Origin: an uncultured Ruminococcus sp.
Lineage (GTDB): Bacteria; Bacillota; Clostridia; Oscillospirales; Acutalibacteraceae
DNA length: 22,477 nt
NCBI GenBank assembly: GCA_902773045.1
Contig: CACYDE010000310.1
Location: forward strand, 1-22,477
Direction: 5' to 3'
The notes under the pieces are model-generated. The model worked only from the letters and a program-made list of their open reading frames with translations, had not been told where the DNA came from and did not search any database. Below are positions 14,701 through 22,477 of the stretch, piece by piece. The translations under genes were made by a program, and so were the position numbers. Position 1 is the stretch's first letter, and every line of letters starts with the position of its first letter.

Positions 14701-17700
14701 CAATCTTTACCGTCAACCTTCGCATTTTGAACATCATTATCATTGTGAGGAACAATGCTGTCCAGTCCGGGCTTAGCTTTCGTTGAAACGATTTCAAAGC
14801 TTTGAGGAGCATCTTCGCTTTCTTTCGTTTCTACGTTCCGTTCGGAAGTCATTTTTACAATATTGTAAATCGAAGTTGCGCCGGTCGTATTTCCGACATT
14901 GTCGGTTACACTTGCGTTCAGGTTTTTGAATACTCCGTCAGTTCCGTTTTGTGATCCCGGATCATCACATTTAAGAATGAATTCCTGGACAAACTGTCCG
15001 TTTTCTTCCTTAATCTTACCGTCTGTTGTGATGTTTGCGTTTGATTTGTTGTTTTTCAATTCAATGGTTTTGATTCCGGATGAAGCGTTGATGTTGGAAT
15101 TCGAATTATAACCATCATCCTTGACCGTAACCTTGACTTTGATATTTTCGTTACCGTAAATACCGAAAGTAAGGAAGTTAAGAACGCTGTTTTCCTTTTC
15201 CTTCATGAATTCAACGTTTGTGATCTCGGGAGTCTTTCTGTCGATGTAGAAATCAAACGAACTGTTGCTTGCAACACCGTTATTTCCGGTAGCCGTGACA
15301 TAGAAAGTATTCTTACCTTCATGATACGGGCTGCCGTTATTGTAACTTGCGGTTTTGAACTTAACGTTAACATCGGAAACCATGAAATCAACGCCATCGT
15401 AATCGGAGCTGTCCTTATCACTGCCGGCGGCATTACGTGGGTGAGTGAACGTGAGACTGGACTTATTATCCTTCTCAAAATTCTCGGAGCAATACTTATT
15501 AAGATCGCTGTCTCCCTGATTCTTCAGAGAAACGTCAATTTTCTGGATCTTGGATTCGCTGTCCTTAACATTAAATCCAAATTCAAGATCTTCGGCGTAC
15601 TTTTCTTTCGTATCGGAATTGGAATCCGGTTCCGATCGGTACCACCTATGTCCCGAAGGATCGGTATATGCTTCGCTGTTCGAATTTTCAAGCGTGATCT
15701 GAGGTCCGTTTTGAGAAATAACGATCTCGAACTCATCATCGTCCATATCGGAAGACAATTCTCTGTCCTCGCTCATGCGGATCACGTCGTAGATGGAAAC
15801 ATCGCTTACCCAACCAATTTTGTCGTTGGAACGAATTCTCAATTGATTAAAGAACTGAGGTTCATTATCTCGTCTGTCGACATTAAGCTTAAATACGTAA
15901 ACAATATTACCCTCTTCATCTTCCTCCGAGTGATCAAAATCAACTTGTTTAGTACTGCTATCCAATGACTTCTTAAACTTGTCATTATAAACCCGCACTG
16001 CAGTAACACCCGACGCAGCATCAATATCCTCATTGGGATCCTCTACCCAAACGTTTAAGAAAACATCTTGATTACTGTAAAGACCAAATGTAATAAAATT
16101 CAAAACCTGATCGGTCGCCGATGGCTTAAAATCTATACGTGTAACATCCGGTGGGAGATAATCTACGCAGAATCCGCCTTCGGGCTTGAAGATCTTGGTT
16201 GTTCCATCATTACTCTTTATAACAATGTAGGTGAAATAATGACCTCCGCGTCGACCGTCTCCTTTTTGATACTTTTTAATTCTTTGATCCACTTCATCAA
16301 AAATATCAGTTGTGACATCTATAGTCACTTCTTTTTCTTTGATTTTTTCTTCAGGCATGTCATAAGACTCGCCGTTCGCCGAAGTATAACTCTCAGAGAA
16401 AATTTCACAAAGGTTACCGCCGCCGCCGGCAAGAACAGCTTCATCTCTTATCTGAGCTGAACCTGCAAGATATGCCTTAATTGAATTGATTCCGGAAACT
16501 TCATCTTTAACGTTAAAACTAATCTTAACATCACCGCAGTAATAATAATTACCACTGTTAACACCTACACCGGGCTTCAATTCTCCATCCAAAATATTTG
16601 TTGAATTAGAATTATCGGTTACCTTAAAGTTATTGAACTCAATATTCTCATCGGAGAGAATAAATTCAAAATTCTCCTCGTCACTGTCGCTCAAAGAATC
16701 ATACTTAAAATCACCCTCGCCTGTAACATCGAGTTTTTCAAGGAGAGGAACATCAACATAGTTTTCGGCGTTATCGATCACTTCAACGTGAAGATCCTTG
16801 AAGTTCTCACCCGTTCCGTTAGGAATGTAAAACTTGTTTTCTGAATTCTGATATGGTTCCAATGATTTTTTAGTGGTCTTCGCTTCTATTGACTTGATTC
16901 CGGAAGGTGAATCGGGAGATTCGGGTTTATCTTCGGCGTCTACAGTCAGAATGAGATCATCATTGCTGTAGATTCCGAATGTCAGGAAGGATATAACCTT
17001 GTCCAACGTCTTCGCTGCGGTTTCAAGGGTGAATTTGTTGACCTCGGGCTTTTCGGAATCGACATTAAAGCTCTTTGGCTCAGAAAGTTGAATCGAAGAA
17101 CCTGCATTCGAAATTACGCTAACGTTAATTTTGTTTTCACCGGACTTAAGCTTATCCATGTTTAAATCAAAATCAAGAGTCAAACTGTCAACCGGCTGTT
17201 GAGTGAATATGTTGTTTGTATCCGCAGCATACATTCCTTTCAGTTTGCCGATATCAATCGATTCAGTAAAAGCATGACCATCTGAATTATGGACAGTATA
17301 GACAGCTTTACATTTAACATCGGATAACTCCGTGTCGTTCAGTTCCACTTTTATACCGGCAATATGATCTACGTCATTTTTAATGTTATCGATCTTAACA
17401 TGAACATTACCGGAGTACCATTCAACATCGGAATCGGTGCTGAAATCAGGCGACTTATCGGAAGCGGCATTGTTGCGGATCACGATATTACCTATTTCGG
17501 TTTTACACTCATTACTGTCCATAACAAGAATTTCAAAATCTTTATTGAAATCAAAATCATTGCCGTCAACATTGATTTGCTTGAGAAGATCATTCAGCGT
17601 TCCTTGATATTTGTTCTTTGAATTATCTTCCAACTCAAACTTCATATTCTTATAATAAGTGTAATTTTCACCGGAAGAAAGTTCAAATTCTGCCGTATAA

Positions 17701-20700
17701 GTCTTTACGCCCTTATTATCAAACGATTCATCAAAAAAGTCTGTATCAATTGCTGCACCGTTGGCGTTCACCCCATCAATACTTATTTTAACGCTCTGAA
17801 GACCCGAAATTGTTTTGTCAATATCACTCTCTTCCGTGTTTTCCTTTGCGTTATAACCCGAATTTTTGGAGTCATTTTTCTGATAACCACGGTCTTTGAT
17901 ATCTACCGAAACGCTGATGGTATCATTGGAATAAAGACCAAACGTGAGATACTTCAACACTTGGTTGGTTTCCGTGTGCTTGAAGCTGATTTTCTCAACG
18001 ACCGGTGATCCGTTGTCGACATTGATTTCGGGAGTTATTTCATCGGATTTATTTCCGACACGATCAACGACTTGGAACTTATAGGAATCTTCTTGATATT
18101 CTGTGATCGTAATCTTATACTCTACCCGAAGAGGTACATTATTTTTATCGCTATTTTTGATAGCCCTTACAAAAGAGAGATTAGCATCGGAATCTGTCCG
18201 GAGACCGGATTTTTCTTCAAAATCTTTAAGATTTTGATCTGAGAAACCTGAGTGAACATCATTGAGTGTAAGAGTCAAAATCGGTTTCGAACTGCCCTGC
18301 TCAACAGAAGACTCTATAGTAGGAGGTTCTTTGTCCACAAGAAGGGTTCCCGTTGATTTCGTTGATCCATTTCCGAGCTTATCCTTAATTTTAATGGTAT
18401 AATCGGCATTTGTAACATCAGCAGTGAAAGAAAATTCACCATCGGAACTTACTTTTATTTTACTGCTGTCAACATCACCTTTAACATTACCGAAAGCAGA
18501 ATAGCTGACCGTAAAGTCCTCGGGTTTAAGACTGATACCGCAGCCTGCGTCTTCGGGTTTGAAGCTGACCGTGATATCATTCTTCGTCCAATCCGAATTA
18601 TCCCACTCTTTATCTCCGTCTCTTAATTTAAATGTGATATTATTGGTCTCAGGACCGGTATTATCAACTTTAAAATCAAGAGTTCTTGCGCCCTGATGAC
18701 CTACGCTGTTGGAAGCAACAACTATGATCTGATAGTCACCGTCCGGCAGCTGAGGTTTATTTTTGAGATTGATCTGAACCGTATCCGTCTTCTTATCCGA
18801 AGAGAATTCAAATTCATATTCATCATTAACGGTCAGTGCCTTAAACGGAAGGTCGTCCGAATATCTTCTGGATTCCGAGTCAAAGTAATCACCGATTTTT
18901 TTGTCAAGATCACTGTTCAGGTAAACCTTAGCGTCAGTAAGTTCAAAGTTATCCGATACCTCACACGTAAATTTGATAACATCACCGTTATAGTAAATTT
19001 CGGATTTATCAGATTCTTCACCGCTATAGCTGATATCGCCAACTTCGGGAACAGCAAGGGAGGAGATAATTTCAAAGTTTTTGTCAATATTCTCATCAGA
19101 CCATTCGCCGATGTGGGTATTTGCAATATCGTGCATCGAAATCCATGCTCCGCCATTTTTAGCCTCGTCATCAGCGCGGAAATAGAGAGAATATGCTTTC
19201 GTATCGTCGGGATCCAAAGGCGCAAGCTCAAATACCTTAACGGCATAATCTCCGTCTTGCGTAAGCTCGCTCTCGGAGATTTTATTCTTACGTTTTGGAT
19301 CTTCATCCTTAAGCTCAATTTTTGTTATCGGAGAAGTTTTATCGGGGTTGTATACCTTAACCGTCACTTCAATTGACTTATCAGTCAGAACAGACGAATA
19401 CGTAACATCAAAATCTTTCGCCTCGGGAGGATCCTTATCAATAAGAACCGTGTCCGTTGTTGTTTTGCTGCTCTTATTGCCCGCCTTATCATAAACTTCA
19501 AAGGAATAATTGCTGTATTCATTTCCGACAACGACCTCATACTTAACCTCGCTGTCACCGTCGGAAATTTTCTTGAAGCTTAGAATTTCTCCCGAATTTT
19601 TCTTCTCGGAAAGGAGGGATTCAAACTTCTCTGCGTCTATTCCGGAAATACCGTCATTGCTTGTTTTGGAGTCGGAAAGAGTAAGAACGATCGTAACATT
19701 TTCCTTTGTCCATATCTGATTTCCGTCTTCGTTAAGATTGCTGTAGGAAATAATGCCGATCACCGGCGCATTCTTATCAAAACGTACAGTCTGCGTTTTC
19801 ACGGATTTTGAAGAATTTCCGAGAGGATCGGAAACGGAAATAGAATATGCTCTGTTTTTATCTGCAGAGAAACTATAATACTCTTCCTTATCCTCAACCT
19901 TCTCAACCGTAACGCCGCCGTCAACAATGATTTTATCGGTAAGATCAATATCACGTCCCGAATACTCGTCGTGAGCTTTAAATGTCACCGTAACAGCATT
20001 ATTAGTCCAATCGTTGTTATTATTATTGCTGTAATGAATATCGGTTATAGTCGGAGCTGCGTTATCAAAGTAAACCGTTGTCAGACGTTCACCGCTGTTT
20101 CCGTTTTTATTTACGGCTGTGATCTTGATAATGTACTCACCGTTGAGCTTTGATGTATCGATTTCAAAATTTACAGAAGCTTTCTTGTCAAGACCGTCGC
20201 TTTCCGTAAACCGGGATTCCGATGTCAGATCAATGACCGTTTCGTCTGTCTTACTATAACATTCTACGGTTATATCGGGGTCTCCCTCGCCGGTCGAAGC
20301 GATACCGAAACCATCGGCCACTTCGGTTTCAAATTTAACCTTGCCCTTATAGCAAATTGCATTAAGAGTCTCATTGTCCGCCGATATTCCGTCGGTCTTG
20401 ATGATATTAGCGATCTTCGGAACGGCATTCGTCGATATTACCTTGAACAGTTCGGAATCAACGTCAAGGTTTTCCGCGCCGTCACCGACATGAATATTAA
20501 CAGTGGTAATGTCAATGTCCGAACTTGTATTACCTGCTTCATCCGAAGCTTTCACATAAAGATCGGAATAACCGGTCTCGGAAGGTTTAATAACAAAATC
20601 CTGAGTATAATATGTACCGCCGGCGGCAGCTTCATTTTTAATACCGCCAACCTTGTCAAATTTGACCGTTTTATCAAAGAATGAAATATCCTTTATCGGG

Positions 20701-22477
20701 GAAGTCTTATTTGCGGCAAATACCGTCACGGAAGCCGTTATATCGGAATCGCCGTAAATTCCTGTTTCGTCAGCAGTAGTCTGACCCGAGAATGTAATGT
20801 CAAAATCGGAAACAACGGGAGCGATTTTGTCAATAAGAACCTCAGCGCTCGTTCCGCTGCCCTTATTACCCGCAGCATCACGAGCTTCCAACGTATACTT
20901 TCCATACTCCGCAGCTTTCACTTGGTAATCAACGACAGTAGGAGTTCCGTCTGCGTTCGGCTTACTCTCCGAAACAATCTTTCCGTTTGTGGTATTCGGA
21001 CAGCTAAAGCTGCTTATACCGGTATCCACACCGGAAATACCGTTGTTCTCAACTTCGGTATCAACAATATGATATGTAATCTCAACGTCGGAATTTGTCC
21101 AAAGCTGATTTCCGTTGGTATCGGCATTACTGTAAGATACAGCTGAAACGTCGGGATTTTTTCTGTCAAATCTGAACGCTTCAAAAGTCTTTGTAACGCT
21201 GTTTCCGAGTCGGTCTTTTATCGTTGCCGTATATGAAGAATATCTGTCGGCAGTGAAGAAGAATCGTCCTTCCGATCCTCTCTCTTCGTAACCAACATCA
21301 ACAGCCGTTCCGTCTTCTCTTTCGACTTTAACTGTCACTTCCGAAAGATTGGAAACATCAATACCGCAGCCTGCGTCCTCAACAGCGAACGAAGCTGTCT
21401 TTTTGGTGTTGACCCACTTATTGTTTTCATCTCCCCAGTCGTTTTTATTATCGGAAGCTGTGTAAGACAGAATCTCGGATTTAAACTCAGGAGAAGTATT
21501 GTCAATAACAAAAGTCTTCTTGGAAACAGTGTAGTTGGAGGTATTATTTTTAACGCCTATCTCAACCGTATACTTTCCATCTGTGTATTTCGTTGTATCA
21601 AATTTTCCGACTGTCACTTTTACGGAAGTAATTTTTCCGGAATCGGAAATCTTTTTCTGAACCATATTGACTTCAATTTCGTCATTGTTCAAAACTTCGT
21701 CACCGATCTTAACTCTGACATCTTCTGAATCGGAAGAAGCGAATCCTGCAACATTATCATTCAAGGTCACGTCAAACGATGCGACACCCGAGAAGTAAAG
21801 ATCTTCACCGACAGTGACCGCGCTGCCGCTGTTTTTGATATCAGCTTCGGAATCATCAACATCGGAATCGTAAATGACAACATCAAACACATCGGAAACA
21901 TTTCCGTCAATGTCATTCACCACAACATTTTTCAGGCTGACATTATTAATGTCGTTTCCTGCCTTGTCGGAAACGCTGAGAGAAAGTATGCCTATCTCGT
22001 AAACAGCGTCTTCAGACTTTAAGATCTCAAAGTTCTTGGTGTACTTTCCGTCTGATTCACTAAGAACACCGTCCTCTTTGATAACTGCATTTTTGTTTTC
22101 GCCTTCAAAAGCAAGCGAAATATCCGCTATCGGCGAAGGATTGCTCTCACCCTCATTAGTTGCAACGACCTCAACTTTTATCGTATCATTCGAATAAGCG
22201 CCAAAGGTGAGGAATGTGAGAATTGATTCAGCTTTACTCTTCTTGAAATTCACTGTAACATTCTCCGCCTTGGGCTTTTCTTTATCAATCTTGACCGCAG
22301 CTGTTTTGAATTCAGCGGAATTTCCTGCTTCATCAACCGCAATAACGGTGTACTCACCATATTGGGAAGCATTAAAAGTAAACTTGTTCGAAGCAATCTC
22401 ATCAGCAAACTCTTCATCGGAACCCGGAGCTTTCACCTTAACAGATTTCACATTACTTCTGTTATCTGCGTCCTCGG
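11757..22477 (-). CDS. Giant Ig-like-repeat surface protein, membrane anchored (5' end outside window)
   Basis: At least 3,572 residues, all in one frame; the frame is still open at 22477, so the N-terminus is missing and the GTG at 22451 is not a supported start. Numbering here uses that GTG as residue 1. The protein is an acidic, Asp/Asn/Ser-rich chain of beta-sandwich modules. Many begin with a 'DKxxP' strand and end in '..V.D.AGN', typical of bacterial Ig-like repeats. Five modules carry LTFGxYSN (residues 81, 1502, 1823, 2120, 2427); two near 2985 and 3094 carry ADRTAT. The C-terminus has W..ANKPLFFG leading into a membrane helix (~3534-3554) and a basic tail (KKKRSKGNAA). No LPXTG is seen. 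It is most likely a long cell-surface stalk or adhesin. The link to the adjacent T7SS operon is positional only. Confidence 0.9.
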   Translation of the reverse strand, partial: EDADNRSNVKSVKVKAPGSDEEFADEIASNKFTFNASQYGEYTVIAVDEAGNSAEFKTAAVKIDKEKPKAENVTVNFKKSKAESILTFLTFGAYSNDTIKVEVVATNEGESNPSPIADISLAFEGENKNAVIKEDGVLSESDGKYTKNFEILKSEDAVYEIGILSLSVSDKAGNDINNVSLKNVVVNDIDGNVSDVFDVVIYDSDVDDSEADIKNSGSAVTVGEDLYFSGVASFDVTLNDNVAGFASSDSEDVRVKIGDEVLNNDEIEVNMVQKKISDSGKITSVKVTVGKFDTTKYTDGKYTVEIGVKNNTSNYTVSKKTFVIDNTSPEFKSEILSYTASDNKNDWGDENNKWVNTKKTASFAVEDAGCGIDVSNLSEVTVKVEREDGTAVDVGYEERGSEGRFFFTADRYSSYTATIKDRLGNSVTKTFEAFRFDRKNPDVSAVSYSNADTNGNQLWTNSDVEITYHIVDTEVENNGISGVDTGISSFSCPNTTNGKIVSESKPNADGTPTVVDYQVKAAEYGKYTLEARDAAGNKGSGTSAEVLIDKIAPVVSDFDITFSGQTTADETGIYGDSDITASVTVFAANKTSPIKDISFFDKTVKFDKVGGIKNEAAAGGTYYTQDFVIKPSETGYSDLYVKASDEAGNTSSDIDITTVNIHVGDGAENLDVDSELFKVISTNAVPKIANIIKTDGISADNETLNAICYKGKVKFETEVADGFGIASTGEGDPDITVECYSKTDETVIDLTSESRFTESDGLDKKASVNFEIDTSKLNGEYIIKITAVNKNGNSGERLTTVYFDNAAPTITDIHYSNNNNNDWTNNAVTVTFKAHDEYSGRDIDLTDKIIVDGGVTVEKVEDKEEYYSFSADKNRAYSISVSDPLGNSSKSVKTQTVRFDKNAPVIGIISYSNLNEDGNQIWTKENVTIVLTLSDSKTSNDGISGIDAEKFESLLSEKKNSGEILSFKKISDGDSEVKYEVVVGNEYSNYSFEVYDKAGNKSSKTTTDTVLIDKDPPEAKDFDVTYSSVLTDKSIEVTVKVYNPDKTSPITKIELKDEDPKRKNKISESELTQDGDYAVKVFELAPLDPDDTKAYSLYFRADDEAKNGGAWISMHDIANTHIGEWSDENIDKNFEIISSLAVPEVGDISYSGEESDKSEIYYNGDVIKFTCEVSDNFELTDAKVYLNSDLDKKIGDYFDSESRRYSDDLPFKALTVNDEYEFEFSSDKKTDTVQINLKNKPQLPDGDYQIIVVASNSVGHQGARTLDFKVDNTGPETNNITFKLRDGDKEWDNSDWTKNDITVSFKPEDAGCGISLKPEDFTVSYSAFGNVKGDVDSSKIKVSSDGEFSFTADVTNADYTIKIKDKLGNGSTKSTGTLLVDKEPPTIESSVEQGSSKPILTLTLNDVHSGFSDQNLKDFEEKSGLRTDSDANLSFVRAIKNSDKNNVPLRVEYKITITEYQEDSYKFQVVDRVGNKSDEITPEINVDNGSPVVEKISFKHTETNQVLKYLTFGLYSNDTISVSVDIKDRGYQKNDSKNSGYNAKENTEESDIDKTISGLQSVKISIDGVNANGAAIDTDFFDESFDNKGVKTYTAEFELSSGENYTYYKNMKFELEDNSKNKYQGTLNDLLKQINVDGNDFDFNKDFEILVMDSNECKTEIGNIVIRNNAASDKSPDFSTDSDVEWYSGNVHVKIDNIKNDVDHIAGIKVELNDTELSDVKCKAVYTVHNSDGHAFTESIDIGKLKGMYAADTNNIFTQQPVDSLTLDFDLNMDKLKSGENKINVSVISNAGSSIQLSEPKSFNVDSEKPEVNKFTLETAAKTLDKVISFLTFGIYSNDDLILTVDAEDKPESPDSPSGIKSIEAKTTKKSLEPYQNSENKFYIPNGTGENFKDLHVEVIDNAENYVDVPLLEKLDVTGEGDFKYDSLSDSDEENFEFILSDENIEFNNFKVTDNSNSTNILDGELKPGVGVNSGNYYYCGDVKISFNVKDEVSGINSIKAYLAGSAQIRDEAVLAGGGGNLCEIFSESYTSANGESYDMPEEKIKEKEVTIDVTTDIFDEVDQRIKKYQKGDGRRGGHYFTYIVIKSNDGTTKIFKPEGGFCVDYLPPDVTRIDFKPSATDQVLNFITFGLYSNQDVFLNVWVEDPNEDIDAASGVTAVRVYNDKFKKSLDSSTKQVDFDHSEEDEEGNIVYVFKLNVDRRDNEPQFFNQLRIRSNDKIGWVSDVSIYDVIRMSEDRELSSDMDDDEFEIVISQNGPQITLENSNSEAYTDPSGHRWYRSEPDSNSDTKEKYAEDLEFGFNVKDSESKIQKIDVSLKNQGDSDLNKYCSENFEKDNKSSLTFTHPRNAAGSDKDSSDYDGVDFMVSDVNVKFKTASYNNGSPYHEGKNTFYVTATGNNGVASNSSFDFYIDRKTPEITNVEFMKEKENSVLNFLTFGIYGNENIKVKVTVKDDGYNSNSNINASSGIKTIELKNNKSNANITTDGKIKEENGQFVQEFILKCDDPGSQNGTDGVFKNLNASVTDNVGNTTGATSIYNIVKMTSERNVETKESEDAPQSFEIVSTKAKPGLDSIVPHNDNDVQNAKVDGKDWYSGHLNFDFGASAAKTKLHKVELQLDDRNVTSFADNIEYHVESYPGYYEFNFMTYTGSESQLGGDTPVDDMNGNFDSAKLSGPLNDGEHTFTVKATGNNGESESTDYTFMIDKGTPKITAFEFAGDSTNDNGDPAWVDQSDGSPAKDAAFQIMDYGYFFQERTFVTVSADDGEGSGVQSICLVRIPIDSEGEIREWHDVDSNNNAQFTIEAGFKGEIYAFAADKVGNGRDEKHGETDYRPEDLIVESVDHHNNEADHITFNIDQKSYKDADGLDLYADDVALKVTVKDDYAGIKKIEYSVTSPFDTANNSEGNVILTSNKANENNLNGWTIDSNQKNIATKMSRTLNIENNSNGIVVWVKLTDRAGNISEEQITFSIDKTAPSITVEYDNNSAKEYNGTQYFNADRTATITITERNFSASDVVAVITNTFSSIPSLSAWETVENREDPDQTKHIAKVRYHDDGDYTFDISFKDLAENPANEIVQHKFTMDQTFPTISVVFDNNSSQNGNYYKADRTATVTIVEHNFNSADVKAEFKAETSSSSSFALSEWQSSGDNRISTVSFTEDGLYSFLVDFVDLAGNTAQTVNVPEFYVDKTAPVVEISNIEDNSANANSVIPMIDFEDNNFKAPGSSNLYTEGLIELKKVDIRGNNENSALTYTSSMITDTHMKVTYDDFPKIEENDGIYSLKARYTDLAGNISEDSVLFSVNRFGSTFIYGNDDTKKLVEMGYTNQERDVMFSEINVNKLTSHGVSMTLNGENETELEEGNQYTFQEASDSGSWHRYDYTVKSSNFVEEGVYTLTFSSTDEGKHNVNNRSTLGKSLLEANTSRSKPVSFVIDKTAPMITIYGLEEDKQIYEEDSIDVKIVCEDLYIDPNNLEIRLNDELLTDLEVSDENPGELVTVITTRANVDLTPQSLNVTVKDLAGNSSKKSILDYILSATWLMLLWANKPLFFGLLALILALIVIPIVLIKKKRSKGNAA
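12920..13575 (-). repeat. Tandem pair of ADRTAT Ig-like modules
   Basis: Two adjacent ~105-residue modules start with DKTAPSITVEYDNN and DQTFPTISVVFDNN and continue FNADRTATITITERNF and YKADRTATVTIVEHNF. At DNA level both hold the stretch TTGCCGTTCTGTCTGC (plus-strand reading near 13150 and 13474), about 325 bases apart. This points to a fairly recent duplication. This module type is common in giant Ig-repeat proteins of clostridia. Confidence 0.75.
15080..18022 (-). repeat. Four tandem ~300-residue two-module units (LTFG type)
   Basis: LTFGxYSN motifs encoded near 17948, 16985, 16094 and 15173 are spaced 321, 297 and 307 residues apart. Each unit has an LTFG module, then a module opening with F-E-I/F and containing 'YxG' (WYSG, YYCG, WYRS, WYSG), then the next 'VDxxxPE' strand. 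The last unit runs on beyond 15080 to about 14350. The copies are diverged at DNA level. Confidence 0.75.
18022..22290 (-). repeat. Three ~470-residue four-module super-repeats
   Basis: The strand-start motifs recur with a fixed three-beat order: near 21490/21165/20835, 20070/19790/19440 and 18670/18345/18020. Equivalent positions are 1,375-1,445 bases apart. Within a copy the order is an 'FEI..YxG' module, a 'DWTN..DAGCGI' module, a 'SYSN..GNQxWT..DGISG' module (the third copy lacks the clear SYSN/WT motif) and a 'DFD' or LTFG module. A further LTFG module near 22285 shows that the pattern continues towards the missing N-terminus. Confidence 0.7.

Noticed and set aside
12920..22290. Repeats considered as a CRISPR array or mobile element
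   Set aside because: They are in-frame protein repeats of ~300-1,440 bases with diverged DNA, not short identical repeats with spacers, and there are no transposase genes or terminal repeats.
22449..22451. GTG as the start of the giant protein
   Set aside because: The frame is open to the window edge, no ribosome site precedes the GTG, and the sequence is mid-module. The gene is treated as partial.

Overview
The window reads as a chromosomal segment of a low-to-moderate GC Gram-positive anaerobe. It fits Clostridia of the Ruminococcus/Oscillospiraceae kind. This placement is an inference from GGAGG-type ribosome sites, AT-rich codon use, the style of the giant Ig-repeat protein and the single-chain FHA-EssC. 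Every well-supported gene lies on the minus strand, so transcription runs from right to left.

Right half (22477 to 11757): one enormous open frame, cut off by the window edge, encodes more than 3,570 residues of a surface stalk protein. It consists of tandem Ig-like modules in a nested pattern. Three copies of a ~470-residue unit are followed by four ~300-residue units that share two of its modules, then a C-terminal membrane helix with a basic tail. A hairpin terminator (11698-11731) ends this transcription unit.

Left half (11606 to 216): a tightly packed operon, with most genes overlapping by 1-4 bases or separated by 4-15 bases. The order is: transmembrane Ser/Thr kinase with extracytoplasmic TPRs; a 43-residue single-helix membrane microprotein; a tail-anchored zinc-ribbon protein; a membrane-anchored TPR/carboxypeptidase-regulatory/YfaP-like protein; a membrane FHA protein; an EssC/YukB-type FtsK-SpoIIIE ATPase of 1,653 residues with its own FHA domain; a LytTR DNA-binding regulator with a degenerate receiver; a 219-residue protein resembling the EspG chaperone fold; and a YukD/EsaB ubiquitin-like protein. 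A possible 41-codon frame follows YukD.

EssC plus YukD identify a type VII secretion (T7SSb-like) locus. The set is unusual. No WXG100 or LXG substrate and no recognisable EssA, EssB or EsaA is present in the window, while phospho-signalling parts (one kinase and two FHA domains) and two TPR proteins are prominent. The simplest model is a T7SS variant in which kinase signalling through FHA domains gates the EssC motor. In this model the kinase-helix-TPR protein may stand where the EssB pseudokinase normally does, and the LytTR protein tunes expression. The giant Ig stalk next door could be a surface partner, but nothing in the sequence proves a link. There are no RNA genes, CRISPR arrays or insertion sequences that I can see.
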